Origin: Nonlabens dokdonensis DSW-6
GTDB taxonomy: Bacteria > Bacteroidota > Bacteroidia > Flavobacteriales > Flavobacteriaceae
NCBI RefSeq assembly: GCF_000332115.1
Contig: NC_020156.1
Coordinates: 3,721,501 to 3,785,500, forward strand
Reading direction: 5' to 3'
DNA length: 64,000 nucleotides
Under the pieces are notes generated by a model that was not told the origin of the DNA, searched no databases, and worked only from the letters and a program-made list of their open reading frames with translations. Shown in pieces: positions 23,744 to 33,200 of this stretch (positions are counted from its first letter, which is position 1; every line of letters starts with the position of its first letter). The translations under genes were made by a program, and so were the position numbers.

Positions 23744-26548
23744 ATGCCTGAAACAAAATTGTTTGCCGATATAGATCAATTAAGCCCTAAGAAGAACATT
23801 CTTATAAAAGGGGCTGAGCTTCATAATCTCAAAAGTCTAGACGCTGTTATCCCTAGAAATAAATTAGTGGTCATCACTGGTTTATCTGGTAGTGGTAAAT
23901 CATCTTTAGCTTTTGACACCTTGTATGCTGAAGGTCAACGTCGCTACGTAGAAAGTTTATCTTCTTATGCAAGACAGTTTCTTGGACGGTTAAACAAGCC
24001 TAAAGTAGAATATATAAAAGGTATTGCTCCTGCAATTGCTATCGAGCAAAAGGTAAACTCTACAAATCCACGATCTACTGTTGGTACTACAACAGAGATT
24101 TATGATTATCTCAAATTACTCTTTGCTCGTATAGGTCACACCTACTCTCCTATCTCTGGTGATGAAGTAAAAAAAGATACGGTTACTGATGTTGTCAACT
24201 ACGTAAAAGAACAAGAAGAAGGTTCTAAGCTATTGCTTACTACTAGATTGATAGTTAAAGGTAAGAGAGATATTGCAGAGCAACTTCAAGTCTTACAACA
24301 ACAAGGGTATACGCGTATTAAAATTAACGATTCAGTTCATAGAATTGATGAAGAAAATCTGACGTATTCTAAAAAAGACGAAGTAAAAATAGTTGTAGAT
24401 CGTATTATAGTGCGTGATGATGAAGATTTTTATAATCGCCTTGCAGACGCTATTGACACAGCTTTTTTTGAAGGAAAAGGAGTTGCTTTTATAGAATACA
24501 TGGATGGTAGCAAAGTCCGTGAGTTTACAAATAAATTTGAACTAGATGGGATAGAATTCCTAGAGCCTAATCCACATTTATTTAGTTTTAATAATCCATA
24601 CGGAGCTTGTCCTAAATGTGAAGGTTATGGCGATGTCATAGGAATAGATGAGGATCTTGTGATTCCTAATACGGCACTTTCTATCTATGAGCAAGCAGTT
24701 TTCCCATGGCGCGGCGAGAGCATGTCGTACTACAATAATCAACTTATCAAAACTGCCGATAAATTTGATTTTCCTATCCACCGACCATGGTTTGAGTTGA
24801 CAGATAAACAAAAACAGTTGGTATGGGATGGAAACCAGTATTTTGAAGGAATTCACAGCTTCTTTGAAGAGCTCGAGGCGAAAGCTTATAAAATTCAAAA
24901 CCGTGTGATGCTTTCTAGGTATCGTGGTAAAACGAAGTGTAGCAACTGTAATGGTGCTCGATTGAGAAAAGAAACCAACTACGTTAAAATTGCTGGTGTT
25001 ACTATCACCGATTTGGTAACTATGCCTATAAAAGAACTGGTTCCGTTTTTTGAGCAATTAGAATTGAGCCAAAACGATCAAGATATCGCTAAGCGATTAC
25101 TCATTGAAATCAACAATAGGCTGGCTTTTTTATCAGATGTCGGGCTTGATTACTTGACCTTAAATCGCAAATCTAATAGCCTCTCTGGTGGAGAATCACA
25201 GCGTATTAATCTAGCGACTTCTTTGGGAAGCAGTCTCGTAGGTAGTATGTACATTCTCGATGAGCCTAGCATAGGACTGCATCCACGAGATACTAAGCGA
25301 TTAATAAAGGTTCTCAAGAATTTACGTGATTTAGGCAATACAGTAATTGTCGTAGAACACGATGAAGAAATAATGCAAGCAGCAGATGAAATCATCGACA
25401 TCGGTCCTGAGGCTGGAACGCATGGTGGTGAAGTTGTTGCCGCAGGAAATCTTAATGAAATATTGAAATCTGACAGTCTAACAGCACAATATTTAAATGG
25501 TTCTATGGAGATTCCGCTTCCGCGAAAGCGAAGATCACATAAATATTATATAGATATTAAAGGTGCGAGACAGAACAATCTTAAAAACATAGACGTAAGA
25601 TTCCCGTTAGGAGTTTTGACTATGGTTACTGGAGTTTCTGGTAGTGGAAAGTCTACTTTAGTAAAGCAAATTCTTTATCCAGCCATTTTAAAAAAATTAG
25701 GTGGTTATGGTAAAAAAGCTGGGCAATTCACTGAGATTTCTGGCAAATTTGAAAACGTAAAAACAGTTGAATTTATTGATCAAAACCCTATAGGTAGAAG
25801 TTCGCGATCTAATCCTGTAACTTATATAAAGGCGTACGATGACATACGTAACTTATTTGCAAATGAGAAAGTTGCAAAAATAAGAAACTATAAACCAAAG
25901 CACTTTTCCTTTAACGTAGATGGCGGGAGATGTGAAACTTGCAAAGGAGATGGTGAGGTAACCATCGAGATGCAATTCATGGCAGATGTTACTTTGAAAT
26001 GTGAAACCTGCAATGGAAAACGTTTCAAAAAAGAAATTCTTGAAATCAAGTTTCATGATCATAACATAGACGACGTTTTAAACCTTACCATCAATGACGC
26101 CATTGAATTTTTTGAAACTAATCAAGAGGCCAAAATAACTAGAAAACTTAAGCCTTTACAAGACGTAGGTTTAGGTTATGTAACTTTAGGACAAAGCTCC
26201 TCTACTCTATCTGGTGGTGAAGCACAACGTATTAAATTAGCTAGCTTTTTAGTAAAAGGTACTACATCAGATAAAACGCTTTTTATCTTTGATGAGCCTA
26301 CAACAGGACTGCATTTTCACGATATCAATAAATTGCTAGATAGTTTTAATGCTCTAATAGAAAAAGGACATTCAGTTATTGTAATAGAGCACAACATGGA
26401 TCTTGTTAAATGTGCAGATCACGTCATTGATCTAGGACCTGAAGGAGGAAAAGCTGGTGGACATTTAATAGCTGCTGGAACGCCAGAAGAAGTTGCAAAA
26501 GTAAAAGACAGCTACACAGCACCTTATATTGCAGAGAAATTGAAGTAA
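23744..26548 (+). CDS. uvrA: Excinuclease ABC subunit A
   Basis: A 934-residue DNA-damage-recognition ATPase of nucleotide excision repair. It has two ABC modules: Walker A GLSGSGKSS (~residue 44) and GVSGSGKST (~630), signatures LSGGESQRINLA and LSGGEAQRIKLA, and Walker B regions YILDEPSIGLH and FIFDEPTTGLH. Zinc-binding cysteine pairs are seen as CPKCEGYG, CSNCNGAR, CETCKGDG and CETCNGKR. Length is normal. Palindrome copy 7 (one change) lies in frame at 25515 in the linker between modules, read Pro-Arg-Lys-Arg. Adjacent on the opposite strand is an ECF sigma factor. Confidence 0.97.
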   Translation: MPETKLFADIDQLSPKKNILIKGAELHNLKSLDAVIPRNKLVVITGLSGSGKSSLAFDTLYAEGQRRYVESLSSYARQFLGRLNKPKVEYIKGIAPAIAIEQKVNSTNPRSTVGTTTEIYDYLKLLFARIGHTYSPISGDEVKKDTVTDVVNYVKEQEEGSKLLLTTRLIVKGKRDIAEQLQVLQQQGYTRIKINDSVHRIDEENLTYSKKDEVKIVVDRIIVRDDEDFYNRLADAIDTAFFEGKGVAFIEYMDGSKVREFTNKFELDGIEFLEPNPHLFSFNNPYGACPKCEGYGDVIGIDEDLVIPNTALSIYEQAVFPWRGESMSYYNNQLIKTADKFDFPIHRPWFELTDKQKQLVWDGNQYFEGIHSFFEELEAKAYKIQNRVMLSRYRGKTKCSNCNGARLRKETNYVKIAGVTITDLVTMPIKELVPFFEQLELSQNDQDIAKRLLIEINNRLAFLSDVGLDYLTLNRKSNSLSGGESQRINLATSLGSSLVGSMYILDEPSIGLHPRDTKRLIKVLKNLRDLGNTVIVVEHDEEIMQAADEIIDIGPEAGTHGGEVVAAGNLNEILKSDSLTAQYLNGSMEIPLPRKRRSHKYYIDIKGARQNNLKNIDVRFPLGVLTMVTGVSGSGKSTLVKQILYPAILKKLGGYGKKAGQFTEISGKFENVKTVEFIDQNPIGRSSRSNPVTYIKAYDDIRNLFANEKVAKIRNYKPKHFSFNVDGGRCETCKGDGEVTIEMQFMADVTLKCETCNGKRFKKEILEIKFHDHNIDDVLNLTINDAIEFFETNQEAKITRKLKPLQDVGLGYVTLGQSSSTLSGGEAQRIKLASFLVKGTTSDKTLFIFDEPTTGLHFHDINKLLDSFNALIEKGHSVIVIEHNMDLVKCADHVIDLGPEGGKAGGHLIAAGTPEEVAKVKDSYTAPYIAEKLK
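25515..25530. repeat. Palindrome copy 7, one mismatch (inside uvrA)
   Basis: CGCTTCCGCGAAAGCG, one change from the consensus, in the less conserved linker between the two ABC modules of UvrA. Confidence 0.85.
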
Positions 26549-26613
26549 ATTCCTAGTTTAGGTTTAAACTTATTACATTTGATTGTGAAGCAATTCACAT
26601 AACCAGCTGATTC

Positions 26614-27690
26614 ATGAAAAAAATCAATCTACGACTAAGACGTAAAGCAACGCCCAAATCCACCGGTACTGTATTCCAGCCACCAGGAACTATTTCATAC
26701 GTGGGAGAAGAAAGAACTGGTGAAGTGACCACAGAAACCATTCTTTACGATGTGGACCACTACTCAAAACAGGATGGGATATTTTTAGATCAGCTTAAGG
26801 AAGATCGTGTCAACTGGTTTAACATTGACGGAGTTCATGATATTAAACTGCTAGAAAAAATAGGGGCTAAATTTCACTTGCACCACCTACTTTTAGAGGA
26901 TATAGCAAATACAACACAACGACCAAAAACAGAATTTTACGACAATCATATTTATCAATGCATCAAAATGATTTCTTATGATGCCGAGAATAATGAACTG
27001 AATGAAGAGCAAGTAAGTATCATTCTTACTGAAGATGCCGTAATTTCTTTTCAAGAAAAAACTGGCGACGTTTTTGAAAATATACGAGATAGAATTGAAA
27101 ATAGCCGCGGCCGCATAAGAGGCGTTAAAAGTGATTACTTATTTTATGCATTAATCGATAGTATCATTGACCATTACTTTTTAGTTATTGAGCAAATAGG
27201 CGAATATCTTGATAGACTGGAGGATGAAATTTTTATCGAACCTACTAAAGATTCTCTCAATCAAGCGCAAGATAATAAACGAATGTTGTTGAAATTGCGC
27301 CGTGCGATATTTCCTTTACGAGAATCCATATCTAGATTACTAAAAGAAGATAGCTCAATTATAGAAAAACGAACTCATGCCTACCTACAAGATGCTTATG
27401 ATCACTGTATCCAAATCATAGAAACTGTAGAAACCTATCGAGAGATAAATGCTGGTCTTAGAGACATGTATTTATCGAGTGTGAGTCATAAAATGAACCA
27501 AATCATGCAAGTGCTTACTATCGTGTCATCACTATTTATTCCTATGACATTTGTCGCTGGAATTTATGGGATGAACTTTGAGCACATTCCAGAATTGACA
27601 TGGGAGCACGGTTATCAATATTTCTGGATCATCAACGCTGTCATATTTTTTACTTTACTCGGTTTCTTTAAATGGAAGAAATGGATTTAA
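26614..27690 (+). CDS. corA: CorA-type magnesium/cobalt transporter
   Basis: A 358-residue protein with a large cytoplasmic N-terminal domain and two C-terminal membrane helices (~298-318 and ~332-352). The family signature GMN appears as FVAGIYGMNFEHIPEL between the helices, and the conserved helix MYLSSVSHKMNQIMQVLTIVSSLFIPMTF precedes it. CorA forms a homopentameric Mg2+ channel. A TACATTTG box lies at 26574-26581. The 3' end overlaps the next gene. Confidence 0.95.
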   Translation: MKKINLRLRRKATPKSTGTVFQPPGTISYVGEERTGEVTTETILYDVDHYSKQDGIFLDQLKEDRVNWFNIDGVHDIKLLEKIGAKFHLHHLLLEDIANTTQRPKTEFYDNHIYQCIKMISYDAENNELNEEQVSIILTEDAVISFQEKTGDVFENIRDRIENSRGRIRGVKSDYLFYALIDSIIDHYFLVIEQIGEYLDRLEDEIFIEPTKDSLNQAQDNKRMLLKLRRAIFPLRESISRLLKEDSSIIEKRTHAYLQDAYDHCIQIIETVETYREINAGLRDMYLSSVSHKMNQIMQVLTIVSSLFIPMTFVAGIYGMNFEHIPELTWEHGYQYFWIINAVIFFTLLGFFKWKKWI

Positions 27691-28976
27691 AGAAAAGTTT
27701 CATATTAATATTATACTTCTTAGTTGTTATGGCTGCTTTTATTAGCTGTAAAAAAGAAACATCTGAGAATGATTCTTTAGATCTTAGTCAGAAGCTACAA
27801 CAAGAACAAACTATTGATACAACTGATAATAGAAAGCCATCCATTCCTCAGGAGCAACCAAAACCTCATAATAAATTAAGTGAGAGACCAATTCAAAAAT
27901 ATGTCAACGCAGCTTCTGGATTAAATTTTAGAGATGCGCCAAATGGAAAGATACTCGGTAAGTTTCCATTTAATTCTAGCATCGCTATAATTGGAACTAC
28001 TGGAGTTTACGATACCATACAAGACGCTGGAAAAAAAATTACTGGGGAATGGGTAAAAGTAAAAACTTACAGTACATCTGTCTACGTATTCGATGCTTTT
28101 TTAAGTGAATCCTACACGGAGCAAGAAATGCTCAAGTCTGAACTACGCATATTTTCTATGATGACATATAATCCAGATAAAAATTATCCTTTTGTTTCAT
28201 TAGGTGATGCATTCATGGGAAATTATGATGATAGCAATGTTAAGACTTTGGAATTAAACTTTACTAATCAAAAGGACTGGACAACCTTGTCAAAAAAAGA
28301 TCGTAAAGAATATTTAAAATTTCTTCAACTTCATGAAAACGAGCAAGTGCACGTTTACGACTATCATAGAAATAAGTATTTTAAATTTGCTATCAAGGAA
28401 CTTCCATTAATAGCTGTTAGTGCGTACTACGATACAGATTATTATATAGGTTTTGATTTTAAAAACAAAATACAATGTGATGTAGCATGCCACCAGTCCT
28501 TTGTAGCAATAGGTAAAGAGAATCCTTTTTCTGAAGAAGGTGTCACTCCTATTTTATGGGAAGCTATTGATATTAAGAAAATAGAAAAACCAGTTCTTGT
28601 TTACTTTCACCATTATATGAAAGATTATGATATAAACGAGGCTTATATTTTCCGTCTGGACGGTCATGAATATCAGTATTTGCAGATTTCCTTTGAAACT
28701 CAAGAATTACCGCAGCGTTATGTTATCATAAAAGATAAAAATGGGAGACTTATCAGACAGCACCATCTTACAAGTAGTGAAGGCCATGGCCCAACAGGAT
28801 TTATCAGGAAAGGTGATGCTGATATGCCATATTCACAACAGTATGCAGGAAATTTATTTCAAGGTAAACCTCAAGTATATTTTAGTTTTATAGATGAATA
28901 TTACGATTGCAATACAATAGAATTTGTTGACACCACAATTCCTCCTATCAGAATCTCGTGCGATAACAGACATTAA
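27681..28976 (+). CDS. Lipoprotein with SH3-like domain
   Basis: Of two close ATGs (27672, 27681) the second gives the better signal: MDLKKSFILILYFLVVMAAFISC, a lipobox ending at Cys. Residues ~65-125 (YVNAASGLNFRDAPNGKILGKFPFNSSIAII ... GEWVKVKTYSTSVYVFDAFL) are a bacterial SH3 domain, a fold that often binds cell-wall peptides. The remaining ~300 residues are unrecognised, with beta-rich segments and two Cys near ~270 and near the end. The start overlaps the corA stop by 10 bp, so translation is probably coupled. Confidence 0.8.
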   Translation: MDLKKSFILILYFLVVMAAFISCKKETSENDSLDLSQKLQQEQTIDTTDNRKPSIPQEQPKPHNKLSERPIQKYVNAASGLNFRDAPNGKILGKFPFNSSIAIIGTTGVYDTIQDAGKKITGEWVKVKTYSTSVYVFDAFLSESYTEQEMLKSELRIFSMMTYNPDKNYPFVSLGDAFMGNYDDSNVKTLELNFTNQKDWTTLSKKDRKEYLKFLQLHENEQVHVYDYHRNKYFKFAIKELPLIAVSAYYDTDYYIGFDFKNKIQCDVACHQSFVAIGKENPFSEEGVTPILWEAIDIKKIEKPVLVYFHHYMKDYDINEAYIFRLDGHEYQYLQISFETQELPQRYVIIKDKNGRLIRQHHLTSSEGHGPTGFIRKGDADMPYSQQYAGNLFQGKPQVYFSFIDEYYDCNTIEFVDTTIPPIRISCDNRH

Positions 28977-29049
28977 GCATATCTGCTTTGATTAATAAAA
29001 AAACGTTAAATTAAACAACTTAACTGACATACTGTGCATGCATAATAGT

Positions 29050-29066
29050 TTGGCACAGCTATTGCA
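29050..29066 (+). promoter_or_regulatory. Candidate sigma-54 promoter
   Basis: TTGGCACAGCTATTGCA matches the -24/-12 consensus YTGGCACG-N4-TTGCW with a single change (A for G) and exact spacing. The start point would fall near 29077. No convincing coding gene follows before the convergent PorP gene, so the product may be a short RNA. Confidence 0.5.
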
Positions 29067-29076
29067 ACATTATATA

Positions 29077-29165
29077 TGAAGGTTATTAAGAGTAATTTTC
29101 ATAAGTTTTTTGGTTGGTTAGTAGGAAATCCTGAGGTGTCATTTATGACTACTTGGGATTTCTTC
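29077..29165 (+). ncRNA. Candidate sigma-54-dependent small RNA
   Basis: The proposed promoter at 29050 would start a transcript near 29077. An imperfect hairpin (29126-29161; outer stem 29126-29131 with 29156-29161, inner stem GTCA/TGAC, a 2-nt internal loop) could end it, but the T run after it is weak. A 46-codon frame opens at 29076, at or before the start point, running through palindrome copy 8 to 29216; it could alternatively be read from an internal ATG at 29145. Confidence 0.3.
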
Positions 29166-29187
29166 ATTTATGGAATGTTTTTAATCT

Positions 29188-29203
29188 CGCTTTCGCGAAA
29201 GCG
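29188..29203. repeat. CGCTTTCGCGAAAGCG palindrome, copy 8
   Basis: Exact copy with symmetric flanks TCTC/GAGA, 10 bp beyond the end of the PorP-like gene. Confidence 0.97.
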
Positions 29204-29212
29204 AGACCTCAA

Positions 29213-30214
29213 TTAAATTCTTTCATATAAAGGACAACCAAAACATTTAGCTTTCTGATCGATTGTAAAGATGACAGAGAGCTCATAAATCCCGCCAGTA
29301 CGACCTAATCTGGAAACATTAACATCGTGTGATATTCCAAATTTAAAATTCTCGTATTGTAAACCTCCGATCAAATTTATACTAGTCAATAAATGAGAGT
29401 TTGCAGAATTACGATTAGGGTTTGTTGCTACGATGGCGCCTATATAAAATAAGTCTATTACAAACATGGAGCCTATATCAAACCGGTTGTAATTACCTTG
29501 CTGCATATAGTTTGCTGTAAGTAAGAGTTTAGTAGAATAAGGTAAAAATCTTAGATTAAGATAATCTGCTAGCTTCAGTTCATATCCTGCGGTAAAAGCC
29601 GCTAAAGGATTTAAAGGTAAGTTGCCACCAGGCGCAAGTGAAATATTAGGACGATTGAGATGTTTGAGAGCAATACCAAACCATAAGTCTTCATTATTAA
29701 ATAACAATGATGCACTTACATCTAAGTAGGAAACACGGTCATTAGGGTCTAAATTATCTATAGAAATAGGGTTTATTGTATTGCTGCCTAAATCGATTTG
29801 ATCTTCTAATACTATATTATTAAAATTAAAGGATTTAAATCCATAGCCTAATTCTAAACCTGGTCTAAAAACCCATTGATCTGTGAGCTGTACTTTGTAA
29901 GCATAAGCTAGATTGAACTGACTCAGACTAAAATTAGTAAACCGTTCTCGCTGACTTAAAAAATTCACTCCTATCCCACTGTTCATCGTTGGCACCCAAG
30001 TATTAAAATTAGCATAGTCGCTATCGACTCTAAAATTAAGATCTGGCCACTGCGTGCGATGTAATATTCCAGCTTTTGTAGTTTCTTGAAAACCGGTAAA
30101 TCCAGAGTTGAGCGTTTCAGGAAATAAATAGTACTGAGTAAAAATAGGGTCTTGGGCAAACAACTTTAGAGAAAAGCAACATGCCATACATATGTATATA
30201 ATCTTAATTCTCAT
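29213..30214 (-). CDS. PorP/SprF family type IX secretion system membrane protein
   Basis: A 333-residue outer-membrane beta-barrel-like protein with a signal peptide (MRIKIIYICMACCFSLKLFAQ). Blocks DPIFTQYYLFPETLNSGFTGF at the mature N-terminus and GLQYENFKFGISHDVNVS near the end are typical PorP/SprF features. These proteins act with type IX substrates carrying type B sorting domains, retaining them at the surface. The gene starts 5 bp after the giant type B substrate gene, the same order as sprB-sprF in Flavobacterium johnsoniae, so they form a secretion pair. Confidence 0.92.
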   Translation of the reverse strand: MRIKIIYICMACCFSLKLFAQDPIFTQYYLFPETLNSGFTGFQETTKAGILHRTQWPDLNFRVDSDYANFNTWVPTMNSGIGVNFLSQRERFTNFSLSQFNLAYAYKVQLTDQWVFRPGLELGYGFKSFNFNNIVLEDQIDLGSNTINPISIDNLDPNDRVSYLDVSASLLFNNEDLWFGIALKHLNRPNISLAPGGNLPLNPLAAFTAGYELKLADYLNLRFLPYSTKLLLTANYMQQGNYNRFDIGSMFVIDLFYIGAIVATNPNRNSANSHLLTSINLIGGLQYENFKFGISHDVNVSRLGRTGGIYELSVIFTIDQKAKCFGCPLYERI

Positions 30215-30219
30215 AATTC

Positions 30220-33200
30220 TCAGTCGATTTTAATGAAAGCTCCCTCGGCATTTATCTCTTCTCCGTAGAATGTTTTTGCAGTTAATTTAAAATAGTAATT
30301 ACCGTTTTCGGCTTCACGATCGTTAAGTAATCCGTTCCATCCAGCTATTGTTGCTCCAGATTCAGAAAAAATGAGTGAGCCCCACGTATCATAAATATCA
30401 AAGCGCAATTCTTCGAGACCTTCCTGAATAGGTCTAAAGTTATCGTTAAGGCCATCATCATTAGGTGTGAAAGCTGTTGGCATTAGGAGTTTGTAACCTT
30501 TTGTAATGAATAAAGTTCTTACAAAAGTTTTAATACAACCGTAACCATAAACTACTGTTTGGATAACCGTATACTGCCCTGGAGTGGTATAAGTATGAAT
30601 AGGGTTTTCATCGTTTGAAAAAGCTCCGTCTCCAAAGTCCCAAGAAATACTATTAAAGTCCTCTGTGGAAGTATTTGTAAATTGAATGGGATCAAGAATC
30701 GAATATTCCCCTAAAGTTATAAATCCTATTGATTCAGAGTTGAATGAAGGCTCGCCTATGCGTTCTAAATCCACATCAAAGTTAAATGTGCCGATACAAC
30801 CACGTGAATCCACCGCCTCAAGGATAATCAATCCATTTTGATTTGTAGACATGAATTGATTATTTGCTCCAGAGACATTTCCATTAGACCAATTAAAGGT
30901 AAATGGAGCTACTCCACCACTGACGACAGCTTCAAAATTTTGTTCTACCGTACTAGTATCACAATCTACAGTTAAAGAATCGGTTACTGAAAGTTCTATG
31001 GGCGCTGGTCTTACAACAGTAAAGCTTGATGCTTCAATACATCCTTCACTATCTGTAACAGTCACTAAATAATTTCCTGAACTGATATTATTTAAGTCTT
31101 CGGTTATAGCTCCGTTTGACCAATTGTAGGTATAAGGAGGCGTTCCTCCAGAAACTATTAGGTTAATAGCTCCAGTATCTCCATTATTACAATCTAGGGC
31201 GTTAGTAACATTGGCGTCTACTACAAGTGCTTGAGGTTCTATAATTATAAATGTTTCAGTTATAAAACAAGGCGTTCCATCTTCTATGGTTACCGTATAA
31301 GTACCAGGACCTAGATTATTTCTATTAACTCCAGAGGTACTACCGTCATTCCATGTAAGAGTAATAGGCTGTAGTCCACCTACTAAGTTTAGTGCTATAC
31401 TTCCATCGTTAGCTCCTATGCAAGAAATATTTTCTACAATTGGACTAATATCAAAAATTGGAGCTTGAGGAATAACAATACTTATTAGTTCAGTACATCC
31501 TAATCGATCTGTTACAGTAATGTCATAAGTACCAGCACCTAAATTTGCTTGAAAAAAACCAGTTGCGAGATTACTCCAATCAGCAGTATAAGGTCCACCA
31601 TTTCCACCAGAGACATTTAAGGTAATAGAAGCATCATCTGCCCCAAAACAAGAAATAGATGTCTGAGAAGCTGCTATCATAATCATATCAGGTTGCAAAA
31701 TTTCTAATCCTGATAGTTCCGTAATTCCTCCATTGCCATCTGTAATACGTACAGTAAATATTCCTCCGGATAAGCCTGTAAAAGTTTGACTCAACACATT
31801 TGAATTTGCAACGCTTCCTACAACTGTTCCCGATGCATTGATAATTTCAAAGGTATATGGGGCAATTGATTCTTGAGTTATATTTACACCTATTGCTCCA
31901 TTCATATCGCCAAAGCATTCTAAATCCAAATGAACGCTCAAGTCTTCTTCAAATAGCAACTCGGCCGGTTCAATTAAGACAAAATCTAAAATAATAGGTG
32001 CGCAAGAACCGTCATCTATAGTGACTTGGTAATTTCCAGCTACAAGTGAGTTAATATCCTCTGTAGTGGCAATAAAACCATTTGGACCTATCCAATTGTA
32101 AGAAAAATTTCCAGTCCCGCCAGAAACTGTTAAATCAATAGAACCATCATTTGCTCCGAAAGAACTTACGTTAAAGCCATTAAAGTCTGATACTATTGTA
32201 GAAGTAGTAATCTCTGGATTAACGGTTATTGAATAATCATTAGCTGGTCCTTGACAACTAGAAGCTCCCGTATTAAAGGTAGCTGTCGCAGTGTATACAA
32301 CAGTTAAAGGCACTGTCGTTGAATTATTTAATGTTTGAACTGGTATTACATCTGTTCCAGATAAGGTTACACCTGTGATACCAGCTGGTACATTTGCTGT
32401 CCAAGAATATGAAACATTTCCAACAATTGTGGAACTCAAACTTACACTAGTTGATGTATCAGAATTACAAAGGGTTTGATCATTTATGCTAAAATCTACA
32501 ATCGGTGTTGGAAACACATCTATACTCACTGTAAAGTTATTTCCAGAACATGAACCAGCAACAGGAGTAACTGCATAAACTACCGTTCCAACTTGAGTAG
32601 TTGAGTTAGTTAAGTTTTGTGTAAAATCACTTTGAGGGACAGTCTCATTGGTGGCACCAGTCACCACTCCTGTCGGAGAGTTAGTTAAAATTGTCCATAC
32701 GTACGTAGTGTTAGCAGGAACCGTATTCATTCCTCCTTGTAATGGATCCATCGTAAACACATCTGTAGTACAAATCACATAATTTTGGTTTGCGATACTT
32801 GGAAAGTCCGAGATAGTAACCTCTGCTGTATCAGAAAAGATTTGTGGGCAGCCTCCAGATGAGAAGGAGATTTCACAATAATAGTAAATAGTTCCCAAAT
32901 TAGTATTCGGTGGCTGATAAGTATCTGCATTGGCACCAACAATAGGTGATCCACCTACCGTACTATCTAACACATTACTATACCATTGATAATTAGGTAA
33001 TGAAGCTCCGTTAGTAACCGTTACACTCAATGGATTAATTGATTCACCTAAGCAAATACTATCATCTATAGGTTGGTTCGTTATTACAGGTGCTGGTATT
33101 ATGATAACTTCAGCAACATCACTTACGATGTCACAACCTAAACCAGTCTGTGAAATTTCACAGTAAAAATATGTTGTTCCTACTATTGAAGCATCCGGAA

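Noticed and set aside
24578..25057. Minus-strand open frame of 159 codons inside uvrA
   Set aside because: Antisense to conserved UvrA sequence including zinc-binding cysteines; composition is that of a shadow frame.
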